Of a stretch of 64,000 nt of DNA, positions 1 to 8,724 are shown one piece after another (position 1 is the stretch's first letter; each line of letters begins with the position of its first letter). The translations under genes were made by a program, and so were the position numbers. Where the stretch lies: assembly GCF_006539565.1 (NCBI RefSeq), contig NZ_BJNG01000015.1, forward strand, positions 186,001 to 250,000. The letters run 5' to 3'. Origin of the DNA: Pseudonocardia hydrocarbonoxydans (lineage in GTDB: Bacteria; Actinomycetota; Actinomycetes; Mycobacteriales; Pseudonocardiaceae). The notes under the pieces were generated by a model. It was not told the DNA's origin, made no database searches, and worked only from the letters and a program-made list of their open reading frames with translations.

Positions 1-1
1 C

Positions 2-760
2 GAGGCGCTGCCGCGACGGCCGGCGCTGCTGGTGGTCTGCGACGCCGCGGAGCCGTCCCGCCTGGGCGACCTGCGCGGGCTGCTCGACACCGCGGGCACC
101 ACGGTGATGATCGACCACCACGCGTCCAACCCGGGGTTCGGCGACGTCCAGGTCCTCGACCCGGCGGCCGAGGCCACCGCCGTGCTCGCCCACGCGGTGA
201 TCCGCGCCATGGGCGCCCCGCCGGACGCCGACGTCGCCCGCTGCCTCTACGCGGGCCTGGTCACCGACACCCGCGGGTTCCGCACCGCGGGCGCGGGCGC
301 CCACCGGATGGCGGCCGAGCTGATCGAGGCCGGGGTCGACGCGGAGGCGCTGGTCCGCCCGATCATGGACACCCACCCGCACGCCTGGCTCGCGGTACTC
401 GGGTCCGCGCTCGGCCGGTGCGTGCTGGACCCGGCGGCGGCGGGTGGGCTCGGGCTGGCCTGGACCAGCGTCGGCGCGGCCGACGTCTCGCGGTTCCGGG
501 TGGAGGAGGTCGACGGGGTCGTCGACGTCGTCCGCACCACCGCGGAGGCCGAGGTGGCGGCCGTCCTGAAGCAGGTGGGCGACCGGCGCTGGTCGGTGTC
601 GCTGCGCTCGCACGGCTCCGTCGACGTGGCGGCGGCGGCCGGGCGGATCGGCGGCGGCGGGCACCGGGCCGCGGCCGGGGTGACGCTCGACGGGACCGAG
701 GAGGACGTCCTGCGCCTGCTGCGCGGGGCGCTGGAGCCCGCCGTGCCGATCGCGGGCTGA
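2..760 (+). CDS. nrnA: DHH/DHHA1 phosphoesterase NrnA (oligoribonuclease / pAp phosphatase), 5' end outside the window
   Basis: The reading frame is already open at base 2, so the start lies upstream and about 250 C-terminal residues are visible. The DHH signature (IDHHASNPGFGD) and the C-terminal DHHA1 nucleotide-binding motif (GGGGHRAAAG) are both present. The family degrades short RNA oligonucleotides and dephosphorylates 3'-phosphoadenosine 5'-phosphate in the cytoplasm, using two metal ions held by Asp/His residues. In actinobacteria it lies between rbfA and dinF, and a DinF-like gene does follow here after one small gene. The product is clear from the motifs; only the N-terminal part, which carries the first metal-binding Asp/His cluster, cannot be checked. 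Confidence 0.93.
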   Translation, partial: EALPRRPALLVVCDAAEPSRLGDLRGLLDTAGTTVMIDHHASNPGFGDVQVLDPAAEATAVLAHAVIRAMGAPPDADVARCLYAGLVTDTRGFRTAGAGAHRMAAELIEAGVDAEALVRPIMDTHPHAWLAVLGSALGRCVLDPAAAGGLGLAWTSVGAADVSRFRVEEVDGVVDVVRTTAEAEVAAVLKQVGDRRWSVSLRSHGSVDVAAAAGRIGGGGHRAAAGVTLDGTEEDVLRLLRGALEPAVPIAG

Positions 761-776
761 CGGTTACCGTGCACCG

Positions 777-1394
777 GTGAGTGCCGACGCCCCCGCCCCC
801 CGCAGCTCCGACGCCCGCCGCGCCTTCCTGTCCGCGGCCCTGCGCCGCCCGGCCACGATGGGGGCGGTGGCGCCGAGCTCGGAACGGCTGGCCACGGTGC
901 TGGCCTCGGTCGTGCCGCGCTCCGGAGCGCCGGTCGTCGTCGAGCTCGGGCCCGGCACGGGCGCGGTGAGCGCCGTGATCGCCCGCCGGCTCCCGCCCGG
1001 CGGGCGGCACCTCGCCGTCGAGCTGGACCCGGCGATGGTCGACTACCTGCGCCGCACCCGCCCCGGCCTGGAGGTCGTGCCCGGCGACGCCCGCGACCTG
1101 GGCAAGCTGCTGGCCGACCAGGGGGTCGACCACGTCGACGCGATCGTCTGCGGCCTGCCGTGGGCGCTGTTCGACGACGCCGCGCAGACCGCGGTGCTCA
1201 CCGAGATCGGCCGCGCCATCGGCGACACCGGCGCGTTCACGACGTTCGCCTACGTGCAGGGCATGGCGCTGCCCGCGGCGCACCGCTTCCGGGCGCGCCT
1301 GCGCGGCGCGTTCGAGGAGGTGCTGGTCAGCGCCACGGTGTGGCGCAACGTGCCGCCCGCGTTCGTGTACGTGTGCCGCCGTCCCGTTGGCTGA
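777..1394 (+). CDS. Class I SAM-dependent methyltransferase (phospholipid N-methyltransferase-like)
   Basis: 205 residues. The SAM-binding loop ELGPGTGAVSAVI, followed by the acidic strand end AVELDPAMVDYL, is the classic class I methyltransferase signature, and a later CGLPWALF motif fills the motif IV position. Overall it resembles the PmtA-like or rRNA adenine dimethylase-like proteins of this size; the substrate cannot be read from sequence. The GTG start is supported by a TACCGT -10 box ending 6 nt upstream with no ribosome-binding site, which fits a leaderless mRNA. Its last 8 bases overlap the start of the MATE gene, so the two are probably translated from one transcript. Confidence 0.8.
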   Translation: MSADAPAPRSSDARRAFLSAALRRPATMGAVAPSSERLATVLASVVPRSGAPVVVELGPGTGAVSAVIARRLPPGGRHLAVELDPAMVDYLRRTRPGLEVVPGDARDLGKLLADQGVDHVDAIVCGLPWALFDDAAQTAVLTEIGRAIGDTGAFTTFAYVQGMALPAAHRFRARLRGAFEEVLVSATVWRNVPPAFVYVCRRPVG

Positions 1395-2703
1395 ACGGGT
1401 CCCGCTCCGCGAGGTCGTCCGCCTGGCCGCGCCCGCGCTGCCGGTGCTGGCGGCCGAGCCGCTGTACCTGCTCGTCGACACCGCGGTGGTCGGACGGCTC
1501 GGGGTGGTGCCGCTGGCCGGGCTGGCGATCGGGGGCGTGCTGTTCGCGCAGGTCACCAGCCAGCTGACCTTCCTGTCCTACGGCACCACGGCGCGCGCCG
1601 CGCGGCTGCACGGGGCGGGGCGCCGGGCCGACGCCGTCGCCGAGGGCGGGCAGGCGACCTGGCTCGCGCTCGCCGTCGGGACGGCCCTGCTCGTCGTCGG
1701 GCAGCTCGTCGCCGAACCGGTGGCCGCGTTCTTCTCCGGCAGCCGGGAGGCGGGCGACAGCGCGGTGGCCGACGCCGCCGTGTCCTGGCTGCGGATCGCG
1801 CTGTTCGGGGCGCCGCTGATCCTGGTGACGCTGGCGGGCAACGGCTGGATGCGCGGCGTGCAGGACACCGTCCGGCCGCTGCGCTACGTGCTGGCCGGCA
1901 ACGGGCTCTCGGCGGTGCTGTGCCCGGTGCTGGTGCACGGCGTCGGCTGGGGGCTGCCCGGGTCGGCGGCGGCGAACGTCGCGGGGCAGGCGGTGGCCGC
2001 CGGGCTGTTCCTGGCGGCGTTGCGCCGCGAGGGCGGCCTGCGCCGCCCGGACCCGGCCACGATGCGCGCCCAGCTCGTGCTGGGCCGCGACCTCATCGCG
2101 CGCAGCCTCGCGTTCCAGGCGTGCTTCCTGTCCGCCGCCGCGGTGGCCGCGCGCTTCGGGGCGGCGTCGGTGGCCGCCCACCAGATCGTGCTGCAGCTGT
2201 GGTTCTTCATGACGCTGGTGCTCGACGCGGTGGCCATCGCGGCGCAGTCGCTGGTCGGGGCGGCGCTGGGGGCGGGGGGAGTGGCCAGGGCGCGGGCGCT
2301 GGCCGGTCAGGTCACCCGTTACGGGCTGGTGCTCGGCGTCGGCTTCGGGGTGCTGTTCGCGGCGCTGGTCGGGGTACTGCCGCCGGTGTTCACCGGCGAC
2401 GCCGCCGTGCTCGCGCTGGTGCCCGTCGCCTGGTGGTTCTTCGTGGCGATGCAGCCGGTGGCCGGGGTGGTCTTCGCCCTGGACGGCGTGCTGCTGGGTG
2501 CGGGGGACGCGGCGTTCCTGCGCACCACGACCCTCGCGGCGGCGGTACTGGGCTTCCTGCCGCTGATCTGGGCGTCGCTGGTGTTCGGCTGGGGGCTGGT
2601 CGGGATCTGGACCGGGCTGTCGGTGTTCATGGCGGCGCGGCTGGTGGCGGTCGGGGTGCGGGCCCACCGGGGCCGGTGGGCGGTGCCGGGCGCGGTGCGC
2701 TGA
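1387..2703 (+). CDS. dinF: MATE family efflux transporter, DinF-like
   Basis: 438 residues with about 12 hydrophobic segments spread over the length, the usual MATE size and layout. Typical features are the N-terminal LVDTAVVGRLG stretch in TM1, which matches the DinF/NorM family, and the repeated second half beginning around residue 220. The family exports cationic or toxic compounds in exchange for H+ or Na+. The chosen TTG start overlaps the preceding stop region by 8 bases. The position next to nrnA agrees with dinF in mycobacteria (nrnA-dinF). Substrate unknown. Confidence 0.88.
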   Translation: MAERVPLREVVRLAAPALPVLAAEPLYLLVDTAVVGRLGVVPLAGLAIGGVLFAQVTSQLTFLSYGTTARAARLHGAGRRADAVAEGGQATWLALAVGTALLVVGQLVAEPVAAFFSGSREAGDSAVADAAVSWLRIALFGAPLILVTLAGNGWMRGVQDTVRPLRYVLAGNGLSAVLCPVLVHGVGWGLPGSAAANVAGQAVAAGLFLAALRREGGLRRPDPATMRAQLVLGRDLIARSLAFQACFLSAAAVAARFGAASVAAHQIVLQLWFFMTLVLDAVAIAAQSLVGAALGAGGVARARALAGQVTRYGLVLGVGFGVLFAALVGVLPPVFTGDAAVLALVPVAWWFFVAMQPVAGVVFALDGVLLGAGDAAFLRTTTLAAAVLGFLPLIWASLVFGWGLVGIWTGLSVFMAARLVAVGVRAHRGRWAVPGAVR

Positions 2704-2736
2704 CGCCGGGATCGGCGCCGCCGGCAGGTCGACCGG

Positions 2737-4464
2737 CTACGCCCGGGGCCCGGCCCAGGCCGCCCAGAGCGCGGCGTAGGGCCCGCCCGCGGCCACCAGC
2801 TCGGCGTGCGGGCCGGACTCCACGATCCGCCCCTTGTCGAGCACCACGACGCGGTCGGCCGCGGCGGCCTGGGTGAGCCGGTGGGCGATGACGACCGCGG
2901 TGCGCCCGGCGAGCGCGGCGTCGGCGGCCACCTCCAGCACCCGGGCGCCCGCGCTGCCCGCCTCGGCCGTGGCCTCGTCGAGGACCGCGACGGCCGGGTC
3001 GGCCAGCACGAGCCGCGCCAGCGCGAGCTGCTGGGCGGCGGTGGCGGACAGCTCGTCACCGCCGTCGCCGACGACCTCGTCCAGGCCGAGGTCGGCGGCG
3101 CCCACCGTGGCCAGCGCGGCCGTCAGCTCGGCGTCGGAGGCCCCGGGGCGGGCCAGGCGCAGGTTGTCGGCGACCGTGCCGGCGAAGACGTGCACCTCCT
3201 GGGTGACGACGGCGACGTGGCGGCGCGGCTGCTCCAGCGCGGCCAGCGGCACGCCCCCGATCTCGACGGTGCCCGCCGCCGGGAGCTGCGCGCCCGCCAG
3301 CACCGCGCCGAGCGTGGTCTTGCCCGCCCCGCTGGGCCCGACGACGGCGACGCGCTCCCCGGCCGCGATCTCCAGGTCGACGCCGTGCAGCACCTCGGGG
3401 CCGCCGTCGTAGGAGTGCCGGATGCCGGTCAGGCGCACCGAGGCGTCGCGCGGGAGCCGGGGGTGCTCCGGGGCGGGCGGCTCCGGCATGTCGGTGACGC
3501 CGACGAGCCGGGCCAGCGCGGCGCCCGCCGATTGCGCCTCGTCGAGCAGGTAGAGCAGCGCGCCGATGGGGTCGAACAGCCGCAGGAAGTACAGGACGGC
3601 CGCGGTGGCCGCACCGACGGTGACGGCGTCGGCCCGCACCAGCCAGAACCCGGTGACCAGCAGGGCCAGCACGCCCGTCAGCTCGGCGCCGTTGAGCACC
3701 GCGCCGAAGGTCGACTGGGCGCGCATCGCCCGCATCGAGGCCCGGACGGCGGCGGCGGACTCGCCCTCGATGCGCGCGAGCAGCGGCACCCGCAGCCCGT
3801 GCGCGCGCGCCGTGGCGGCCCCGCCCACCCCGGCCAGCAGCGACTGGGTGCGCCGGCCCTCGGCCACCCGCTCCGCGGCGTAGAGCGGGCCGGAGACGCG
3901 GACGTACCAGCGCGTGACCAGGATCCAGATCGGCAGCGGGACCAGCCCGGCCAGCGCGAGGCGCCAGTCCAGCAGGGCCAGCCCGACCAGCGTGAGCCCG
4001 ACGTCGAGCGCGGATATGACCAGCATCGGGACGGCCTGCCGCACCCCCTCGGAGATCACCGAGATGTCGCCGCCCACCCGCTGCAGCAGGTCGCCGGAGG
4101 TGGCCCGCTCGACGTCGGAGAGGCGCAGCCGCAGCGCCCGGCGCACCACCCGCTCGCGCAGCCCGGCGAGCACCAGCTCGCCCAGGCGCGCGACCAGCAC
4201 GGTGCCGAGGGCGGCCAGCAGCGCGCGCAGGACCAGCGCGGCGAGGATCCCCAGTGCGAACAGGTCGACCGTGCCGGGCGCGCCGCCGTCGACGACGACG
4301 TCGACGATCCGGCCCAGCAGGGCGGGCACCGCCAGGATCGCGACCGCCGCCGCGACGAGCGTGGCCACCGTGGCGACCAGCAGCAGGCGGTGCGGGCGGA
4401 CCAGTGCACCGACCGAGCGCCGGGTGCGGGCGGCGCTCGCGACCGGCAGCAGGCGGGCGGTCAC
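2737..4464 (-). CDS. ABC exporter half-transporter with degenerate signature motif (heterodimer subunit 1)
   Basis: 575 residues: an ABC type 1 membrane domain of about six TM segments (residues ~20-310), then a nucleotide-binding domain. In the NBD the Walker A (GPSGAGKTT, near residue 373), Q-loop (VVTQEVH), Walker B with catalytic Glu (VAVLDEAT) and H-loop (VVIAHRL) are intact, but the signature LSGGQ is replaced by LSATAAQQ. The GTG start overlaps the stop of the upstream gene in a GTGA junction, so translation is coupled. Its partner has the opposite defects, so the two very likely form one obligate heterodimer with a single working ATP site. Exported substrate unknown. Confidence 0.9.
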   Translation of the reverse strand: MTARLLPVASAARTRRSVGALVRPHRLLLVATVATLVAAAVAILAVPALLGRIVDVVVDGGAPGTVDLFALGILAALVLRALLAALGTVLVARLGELVLAGLRERVVRRALRLRLSDVERATSGDLLQRVGGDISVISEGVRQAVPMLVISALDVGLTLVGLALLDWRLALAGLVPLPIWILVTRWYVRVSGPLYAAERVAEGRRTQSLLAGVGGAATARAHGLRVPLLARIEGESAAAVRASMRAMRAQSTFGAVLNGAELTGVLALLVTGFWLVRADAVTVGAATAAVLYFLRLFDPIGALLYLLDEAQSAGAALARLVGVTDMPEPPAPEHPRLPRDASVRLTGIRHSYDGGPEVLHGVDLEIAAGERVAVVGPSGAGKTTLGAVLAGAQLPAAGTVEIGGVPLAALEQPRRHVAVVTQEVHVFAGTVADNLRLARPGASDAELTAALATVGAADLGLDEVVGDGGDELSATAAQQLALARLVLADPAVAVLDEATAEAGSAGARVLEVAADAALAGRTAVVIAHRLTQAAAADRVVVLDKGRIVESGPHAELVAAGGPYAALWAAWAGPRA

Positions 4465-6089
4465 GACAGCACCGCGGCGCGGTAGCGGGGGTCCGCGGCC
4501 AGCTCGGTGTGGGTGCCGGTGGCGACCACCGCGCCCTCGTGCACGAGCAGGACGCGGGTGCAGCGGGCCAGCAGCGCCGGGCTGGAGGTGAGCAGCAGCG
4601 TGGTGCGCCCGCTGCGCAGCGCCGACAGGCCGGCGGCGATGCGGTGCTCGGTGGCGGCGTCGACGGCGGTGGTCGGGTCGTGCAGCACCAGCACCGGTGC
4701 GTGCGCGGCCAGCGCCCTGGCCAGCACGAGCCGCTGGCGCTGCCCGCCGGAGAGGGTGCGGCCGCGTTCGGTCAGCTCGGCGGCCAGGCCGCCGGGCAGG
4801 GCGTCGAGCACGTCGTCGGCACCGGCCGCGGCGAGCGCGGCCGCGTCGGTGCCGGTGTTGTCGCCGACGGTGCCCTCGAACAGCGCCGAGTCGTGGCGGT
4901 CGACCAGCACCGCGCGGCGGGCGTCGTCGAGGTCGACGGCGGCCAGGTCGGCCCCGTCCAGCACCAGGTCGTCGGCGTCGCGGTCGCGGGCCAGGACGTC
5001 GAGCAGGGCCGCGGCGTCGGCGGGGGACAGGGTGACGACACCGACGTGCTCGCCCGCGGCGACCTCGACCGGCCCCACCCGCAGCGCCCCGGCCGGGTCG
5101 GCGGGCAGCCGGGCGGTGCCGGCGCGGACCGCGGGCGGGGCGGCGAGCAGGGCGGCCACGCGCGCGGCGGAGCCGCGGGCCCCGGCGAGCAGCGGGCCGA
5201 CCCCGGTGAGCCGCTCCAACGGCCCGATCAGGAACTGGGCGAGCCCGACGGCGGCCACCAGCTCACCGACGCTGATCGTGCCGTCCAGCGCCAGCCGTCC
5301 GCCGACCCAGGCGACGACGACGAGGAACACCCCGGTGATGACGCCGGTCGCGGCGCCGTAGCCGCCCTCGAACCGGACCGCGGAGAGCCGGGCGGCCAGC
5401 GCCGTGCGGCTCGCGCGGCGGTAGGCCGCGTCGGCGGCGTCCTCCGCCCCGATGCCCTTGACGACCCGCAGCCCGGTGACGAGGTCGGTGGCCACGCCGG
5501 TGGCGGCGGCGAGCGTGGCCTGCTCGGCCTCGGCCCGCCCGACCAGCGGCGCGGCCAGCAGCCGCGAGGCGACCAGCACCAGCGGCACCCCGGCGAGCAC
5601 GACCAGCCCGAGCAGCAGGGAGGCGCTCACCAGCACGACGGCCCCGCCCACCAGCGCCGCGAGCGCGGCGGTGCCGACGACGATGGCCGCGCACACCAGC
5701 CCGGCGCGGTCGGCGTCGGAACCGGCGAGGCTGACCAGCTCGCCGGAGCGCCCCGGCGCCCCGCCCGCCGGGTGCAGCACGCGGCCGGCGACGTCGAGCC
5801 GCATCGCGTGCGCTGACTCCTTCTCCGTGCTGACGGTGAGCCAGTACCCGAAGTAGGCGCACGTGGCGAGCACGACGAAGACCGCCGCGACGGCGCCGAG
5901 GCCGCCCAGCAGCGCCGTCCCGTCACCGGTGGAGACGGCCAGGTCGATCACCACGCCGACGACGACCGGCACGGCGGCCTCGGACAGCTGGTGGCCCGCG
6001 ACGAGCAGCGAGGCGGCGACGACGTCGCGGCGGCGGCCGCGGGCGGCGCCACGCAGGACGGAACCCGCCGTGATCGGTGCTGGGGGCAC
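4461..6089 (-). CDS. ABC exporter half-transporter lacking Walker A, Walker B and H-loop (heterodimer subunit 2)
   Basis: 542 residues with six TM segments and an NBD-like domain. The signature LSGGQRQRLVLARAL is perfect, but the P-loop position reads VVTLSPADAAALL with no GxxGxGKT, Walker B reads VLVLHDPTTAVD (Asp replaced by His, catalytic Glu by Asp), and the H-loop position reads LLLTSSPAL. This subunit cannot bind ATP in the normal way but can supply a signature to the partner. Start: a TTG at 6140 is also possible, but the GTG at 6089 has an AAGGA site 6 nt upstream and lies downstream of a TAACCT -10 box (6130-6125), so I prefer it. Confidence 0.87.
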   Translation of the reverse strand: MPPAPITAGSVLRGAARGRRRDVVAASLLVAGHQLSEAAVPVVVGVVIDLAVSTGDGTALLGGLGAVAAVFVVLATCAYFGYWLTVSTEKESAHAMRLDVAGRVLHPAGGAPGRSGELVSLAGSDADRAGLVCAAIVVGTAALAALVGGAVVLVSASLLLGLVVLAGVPLVLVASRLLAAPLVGRAEAEQATLAAATGVATDLVTGLRVVKGIGAEDAADAAYRRASRTALAARLSAVRFEGGYGAATGVITGVFLVVVAWVGGRLALDGTISVGELVAAVGLAQFLIGPLERLTGVGPLLAGARGSAARVAALLAAPPAVRAGTARLPADPAGALRVGPVEVAAGEHVGVVTLSPADAAALLDVLARDRDADDLVLDGADLAAVDLDDARRAVLVDRHDSALFEGTVGDNTGTDAAALAAAGADDVLDALPGGLAAELTERGRTLSGGQRQRLVLARALAAHAPVLVLHDPTTAVDAATEHRIAAGLSALRSGRTTLLLTSSPALLARCTRVLLVHEGAVVATGTHTELAADPRYRAAVLS

Positions 6090-6205
6090 GGCGGGTCCTT
6101 CGTCGGCGGGGCGGGCGATGATGGAGGTTAGCCTGCCCAACCCATCAGGGTCGACCGGCTTCCGGACCCGACCCCGACCGACGGCCCCCGCGCGTCCCCG
6201 TCGCG

Positions 6206-6445
6206 CTACCGGGCGGGCGAGCCCGGCGGCGGCAGCCGGAAGGTGTGCTGCTGCTCCACCGCGGCCACGCCCGGGACGGACCCGAGCGCGGTGCGCAGCT
6301 CACCGGTGTCGACCGAGCCGGTGATCATGCCGACCGCGGCGAGGACGTACTGCACGTCCATCCCGGCCGCGCGGCAGCGCTGCGCCACCTCGTCGATCCG
6401 GTCCACGTACGCGTCGTCGACCGACACGGTGACCTGTTCGCTCAC
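6206..6445 (-). CDS. Small protein resembling a stand-alone peptidase inhibitor I9/subtilase propeptide
   Basis: 79 residues, GTG start, 15 bp downstream of the subtilase stop on the same strand. The pattern is strand-helix-strand-helix-strand, with VITGSV-like (GMITGSVD) and VPGVAAVE motifs. This is the shape of the I9 propeptide, a ferredoxin-like fold that ends in a strand inserted in the protease active site (tail FRLPPPGSPAR). Homologues beside S8 peptidases are, as I recall, often mis-named ketohydroxyglutarate aldolase; nothing here supports an aldolase. Likely role, inferred from fold and neighbour: intermolecular chaperone or inhibitor of the adjacent protease. Confidence 0.62.
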   Translation of the reverse strand: MSEQVTVSVDDAYVDRIDEVAQRCRAAGMDVQYVLAAVGMITGSVDTGELRTALGSVPGVAAVEQQHTFRLPPPGSPAR

Positions 6446-6460
6446 GGCGTCCTCCCGGGC

Positions 6461-7693
6461 TCAGGTGGCAGGCGGCGCCTGCACGAGACCGGCGCCCACG
6501 TCGGCGGACGCGAGCGGCAGCCGCCTGGCGCCGCGGACCAGTGCCCCCCAGAGTGCCTCACCGCGGGCCCCGGTGCGCTGTGCCCACAGCGCCGCGAGGC
6601 CCGCGACGTGCGGGGTGGCCATGCTGGTGCCGGAGATCGTCAGATACCGGTCGGGCATCGGCCACGAGGAGTAGACGTCGACCCCGGGCCCGGCGAGGTC
6701 GACCTGGCCCCCCTCGACGCCCGAGCTGCGGGCCGAGAACGGGGCGACGGCCAGCGCGTTGTCGACCGCGCCCACCGCCATGATCGACGGGCTGTTGGCC
6801 GGGACGCCCACGAAACCGGGGTCGCCGCCGGGGCGGTCGGCGTTGTTGCCCGCCGCCGCGACGACCAGCGTGCCCGCGGCCAGCGCACGCCGCCCGACCG
6901 TCTCGTAGACCGACGAGACCTCGTCGACGTCGGCGCCCAACGACATCGAGACGATCTGCGCGCCGTTCTCGATGGCCCAGCTCATGCCGGCCAGGATCTC
7001 CGCGTCGGTGCCCGAGCCCGCGTCGCTGAGCACCTTCCCGGCCAGGATGCGGGCCTCGTGCGCCACGCCGTAGCGCGGGCCGGTGCCGGGCAGCAGGGGG
7101 CCGCAGGCCGTGCCGATGCAGTGCGTGCCGTGGCCGTTGCCGTCCTGCGCGCTCTCGCCCTCGACGAAGGACTCGGCCAGGACGTCGCGGCCGGCGAGGT
7201 CGGGGTGCTCCAGGTCGACCCCGGTGTCCAGGACCGCGACCGTGATGCCCGCGCCGGACTCCGCGACCGCGGCCGCGTTCGTGACCTGGAGGCCCCAGGT
7301 CAGCTCGGCGGTGTCCTCGGCGACGGGTGCGGCCGTGTCCTCCGCGGGCGCGTCGACGGACCGCCCGTGCAGGAACGTCGCGGCGTCGGCGAAGCCCCGC
7401 AGGTACTCCTCCGACAGCGATCCGCGCACGTGGTAGAGCCGCTCCGGCTCCGCCGCGACGATGCGCGGGTCGGCGATCATCGCGGTGACGGCGTCGGCGT
7501 CGGCCGCGTCGAGCGGGACAACCGCGATGCCCAGTGCGGGGAACAGCACCGGCCCGTCGCCGCCGCCGGTCAGCTCCCCGAGCGCGGTGCGCGCGGCGTC
7601 GGGATCGGCGTGCAGGTCGTCGGAGAGGACGAGGACCAGGCGTCCGGTCAGCTGGTCGGGCCAGATGGTGGCACCGTCGGTGAGCAACTGCAT
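6461..7693 (-). CDS. S8 family serine peptidase (subtilase) without an obvious signal peptide
   Basis: 410 residues. The catalytic triad is complete: Asp in VAVLDTGVDLEHPDL, His in GNGHGTHCIGT, Ser in SGTSMATPHVAGL, with the oxyanion Asn in VAAAGNNAD. Residues 1 to about 110 form a prodomain-like segment rich in strands and helices (LTGRLVLVLSDDL at its start) and not a secretion signal, so the enzyme may act inside the cell or leave by another route. The ATG at 7693 has a CAGGGT -10-like box 7 nt upstream and no ribosome-binding site. Followed 15 bp later by the I9-like small gene, suggesting joint expression of protease and regulator. Confidence 0.9.
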   Translation of the reverse strand: MQLLTDGATIWPDQLTGRLVLVLSDDLHADPDAARTALGELTGGGDGPVLFPALGIAVVPLDAADADAVTAMIADPRIVAAEPERLYHVRGSLSEEYLRGFADAATFLHGRSVDAPAEDTAAPVAEDTAELTWGLQVTNAAAVAESGAGITVAVLDTGVDLEHPDLAGRDVLAESFVEGESAQDGNGHGTHCIGTACGPLLPGTGPRYGVAHEARILAGKVLSDAGSGTDAEILAGMSWAIENGAQIVSMSLGADVDEVSSVYETVGRRALAAGTLVVAAAGNNADRPGGDPGFVGVPANSPSIMAVGAVDNALAVAPFSARSSGVEGGQVDLAGPGVDVYSSWPMPDRYLTISGTSMATPHVAGLAALWAQRTGARGEALWGALVRGARRLPLASADVGAGLVQAPPAT

Positions 7694-7780
7694 ACGCCCG
7701 ACCCTGCCGTACCCGGGCGTTGCTGTCCCTCCGGGACCCATGGACGCCGTCCCCCGGGGACCCGTGCAGAATCGCCGCGC

Positions 7781-8668
7781 GTGAGCCCCTCCCCGCCGTC
7801 CGGTCTCGTCGTCGTCGACAAGCCGGGGGGCCTGACCTCGCACGACGTCGTCGGCAGGCTGCGGCGCATCCTGCGCACGCGCAAGGTCGGCCACGCCGGC
7901 ACGCTCGACCCGATGGCCACCGGGGTGCTGGTCTGCGGCGTCGGGCGGGGCACCAAGCTGCTGGGGCACCTCGCGCTGGACACGAAGGCCTACACGGCCA
8001 CGATCCGGCTCGGGGTCGCCACCGCCACCGACGACGCCGAGGGGGAGACCCTCTCGACCGCCGACGCGTCCGGGGTCACCGACGCGGCGGTCGCGGCCGG
8101 GATCGCCGCCCTGACCGGCGACATCGCCCAGGTGCCCAGCTCGGTCAGCGCGATCAAGGTCGACGGGCGGCGGGCGTACGCACGGGTGCGGGCGGGGGAG
8201 GAGGTCGTGCTGGCGGCCCGCCCGGTCACGGTGTCGGCGTTCACGCTGCTGGCCCGCCGCGGCGACGACCTCGACGTGGTCGTGGAGTGCACGTCGGGCA
8301 CCTACGTCCGGGCGCTGGCCCGCGACCTGGGGGCCGGTCTGGGGGTGGGCGGGCACCTGACCGCGCTACGCCGCACCCGCGTCGGCCCGTTCGACCTGGG
8401 TCTCGCCCGCACCCTGGAGCAGCTCGACGCCGACCCCACCCTGTCCCTGCCGCTCGACGCCGCCGTCGCCGTCGCCTTCCCCCGCCGCGACCTCGACGAC
8501 GCCGCCGCGCAGGACGTGCGGCACGGCCGGCCGCTGCCGCCGTCGGGTCTGCCGGGGGTGCACGGCGCCTTCGCCCCCGACGGGCGGGTGCTGGCGCTGA
8601 TGGCCGACCGCGGCGAGGTGGCCCGGCCGGTGGTGGTGCTGGCACCGGCGAACGAACCCGCCCCCTGA
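7781..8668 (+). CDS. truB: tRNA pseudouridine(55) synthase TruB
   Basis: 295 residues. The N-terminal VDKPGGLTSHDVV and the catalytic GHAGTLDPMATGVL motif (Asp about residue 43) are diagnostic for TruB, which converts U55 of the T-loop of tRNAs to pseudouridine. The length is normal, including the C-terminal PUA-like extension. The GTG start gives the standard N-terminus; a much longer open frame upstream is only the antisense of the protease gene. A CAGAAT -10-like box ends 8 nt before the start. Followed by ribF as in most actinobacteria. Confidence 0.97.
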   Translation: MSPSPPSGLVVVDKPGGLTSHDVVGRLRRILRTRKVGHAGTLDPMATGVLVCGVGRGTKLLGHLALDTKAYTATIRLGVATATDDAEGETLSTADASGVTDAAVAAGIAALTGDIAQVPSSVSAIKVDGRRAYARVRAGEEVVLAARPVTVSAFTLLARRGDDLDVVVECTSGTYVRALARDLGAGLGVGGHLTALRRTRVGPFDLGLARTLEQLDADPTLSLPLDAAVAVAFPRRDLDDAAAQDVRHGRPLPPSGLPGVHGAFAPDGRVLALMADRGEVARPVVVLAPANEPAP

Positions 8669-8724
8669 GCGGGCGCGGCGGGGGTGGTGGGCGTGCGGGC
8701 GGCCCGGTCCGTAGGCTCCGTCGC

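Noticed and set aside
2806..4485. A 559-codon plus-strand frame opposite the ABC transporter
   Set aside because: Arg/Gly/Gln-rich composition without motifs, typical of an antisense shadow in high-GC DNA; the minus strand encodes a clear ABC subunit.
6206..6445. Naming the 79-residue protein ketohydroxyglutarate aldolase
   Set aside because: No Schiff-base lysine or TIM barrel is possible at this size; the pattern fits an I9 propeptide.
6245..7780. A long plus-strand frame upstream of and in frame with truB
   Set aside because: It is the antisense of the subtilase and its small partner, which have perfect catalytic motifs; TruB starts with its normal N-terminus at 7781.
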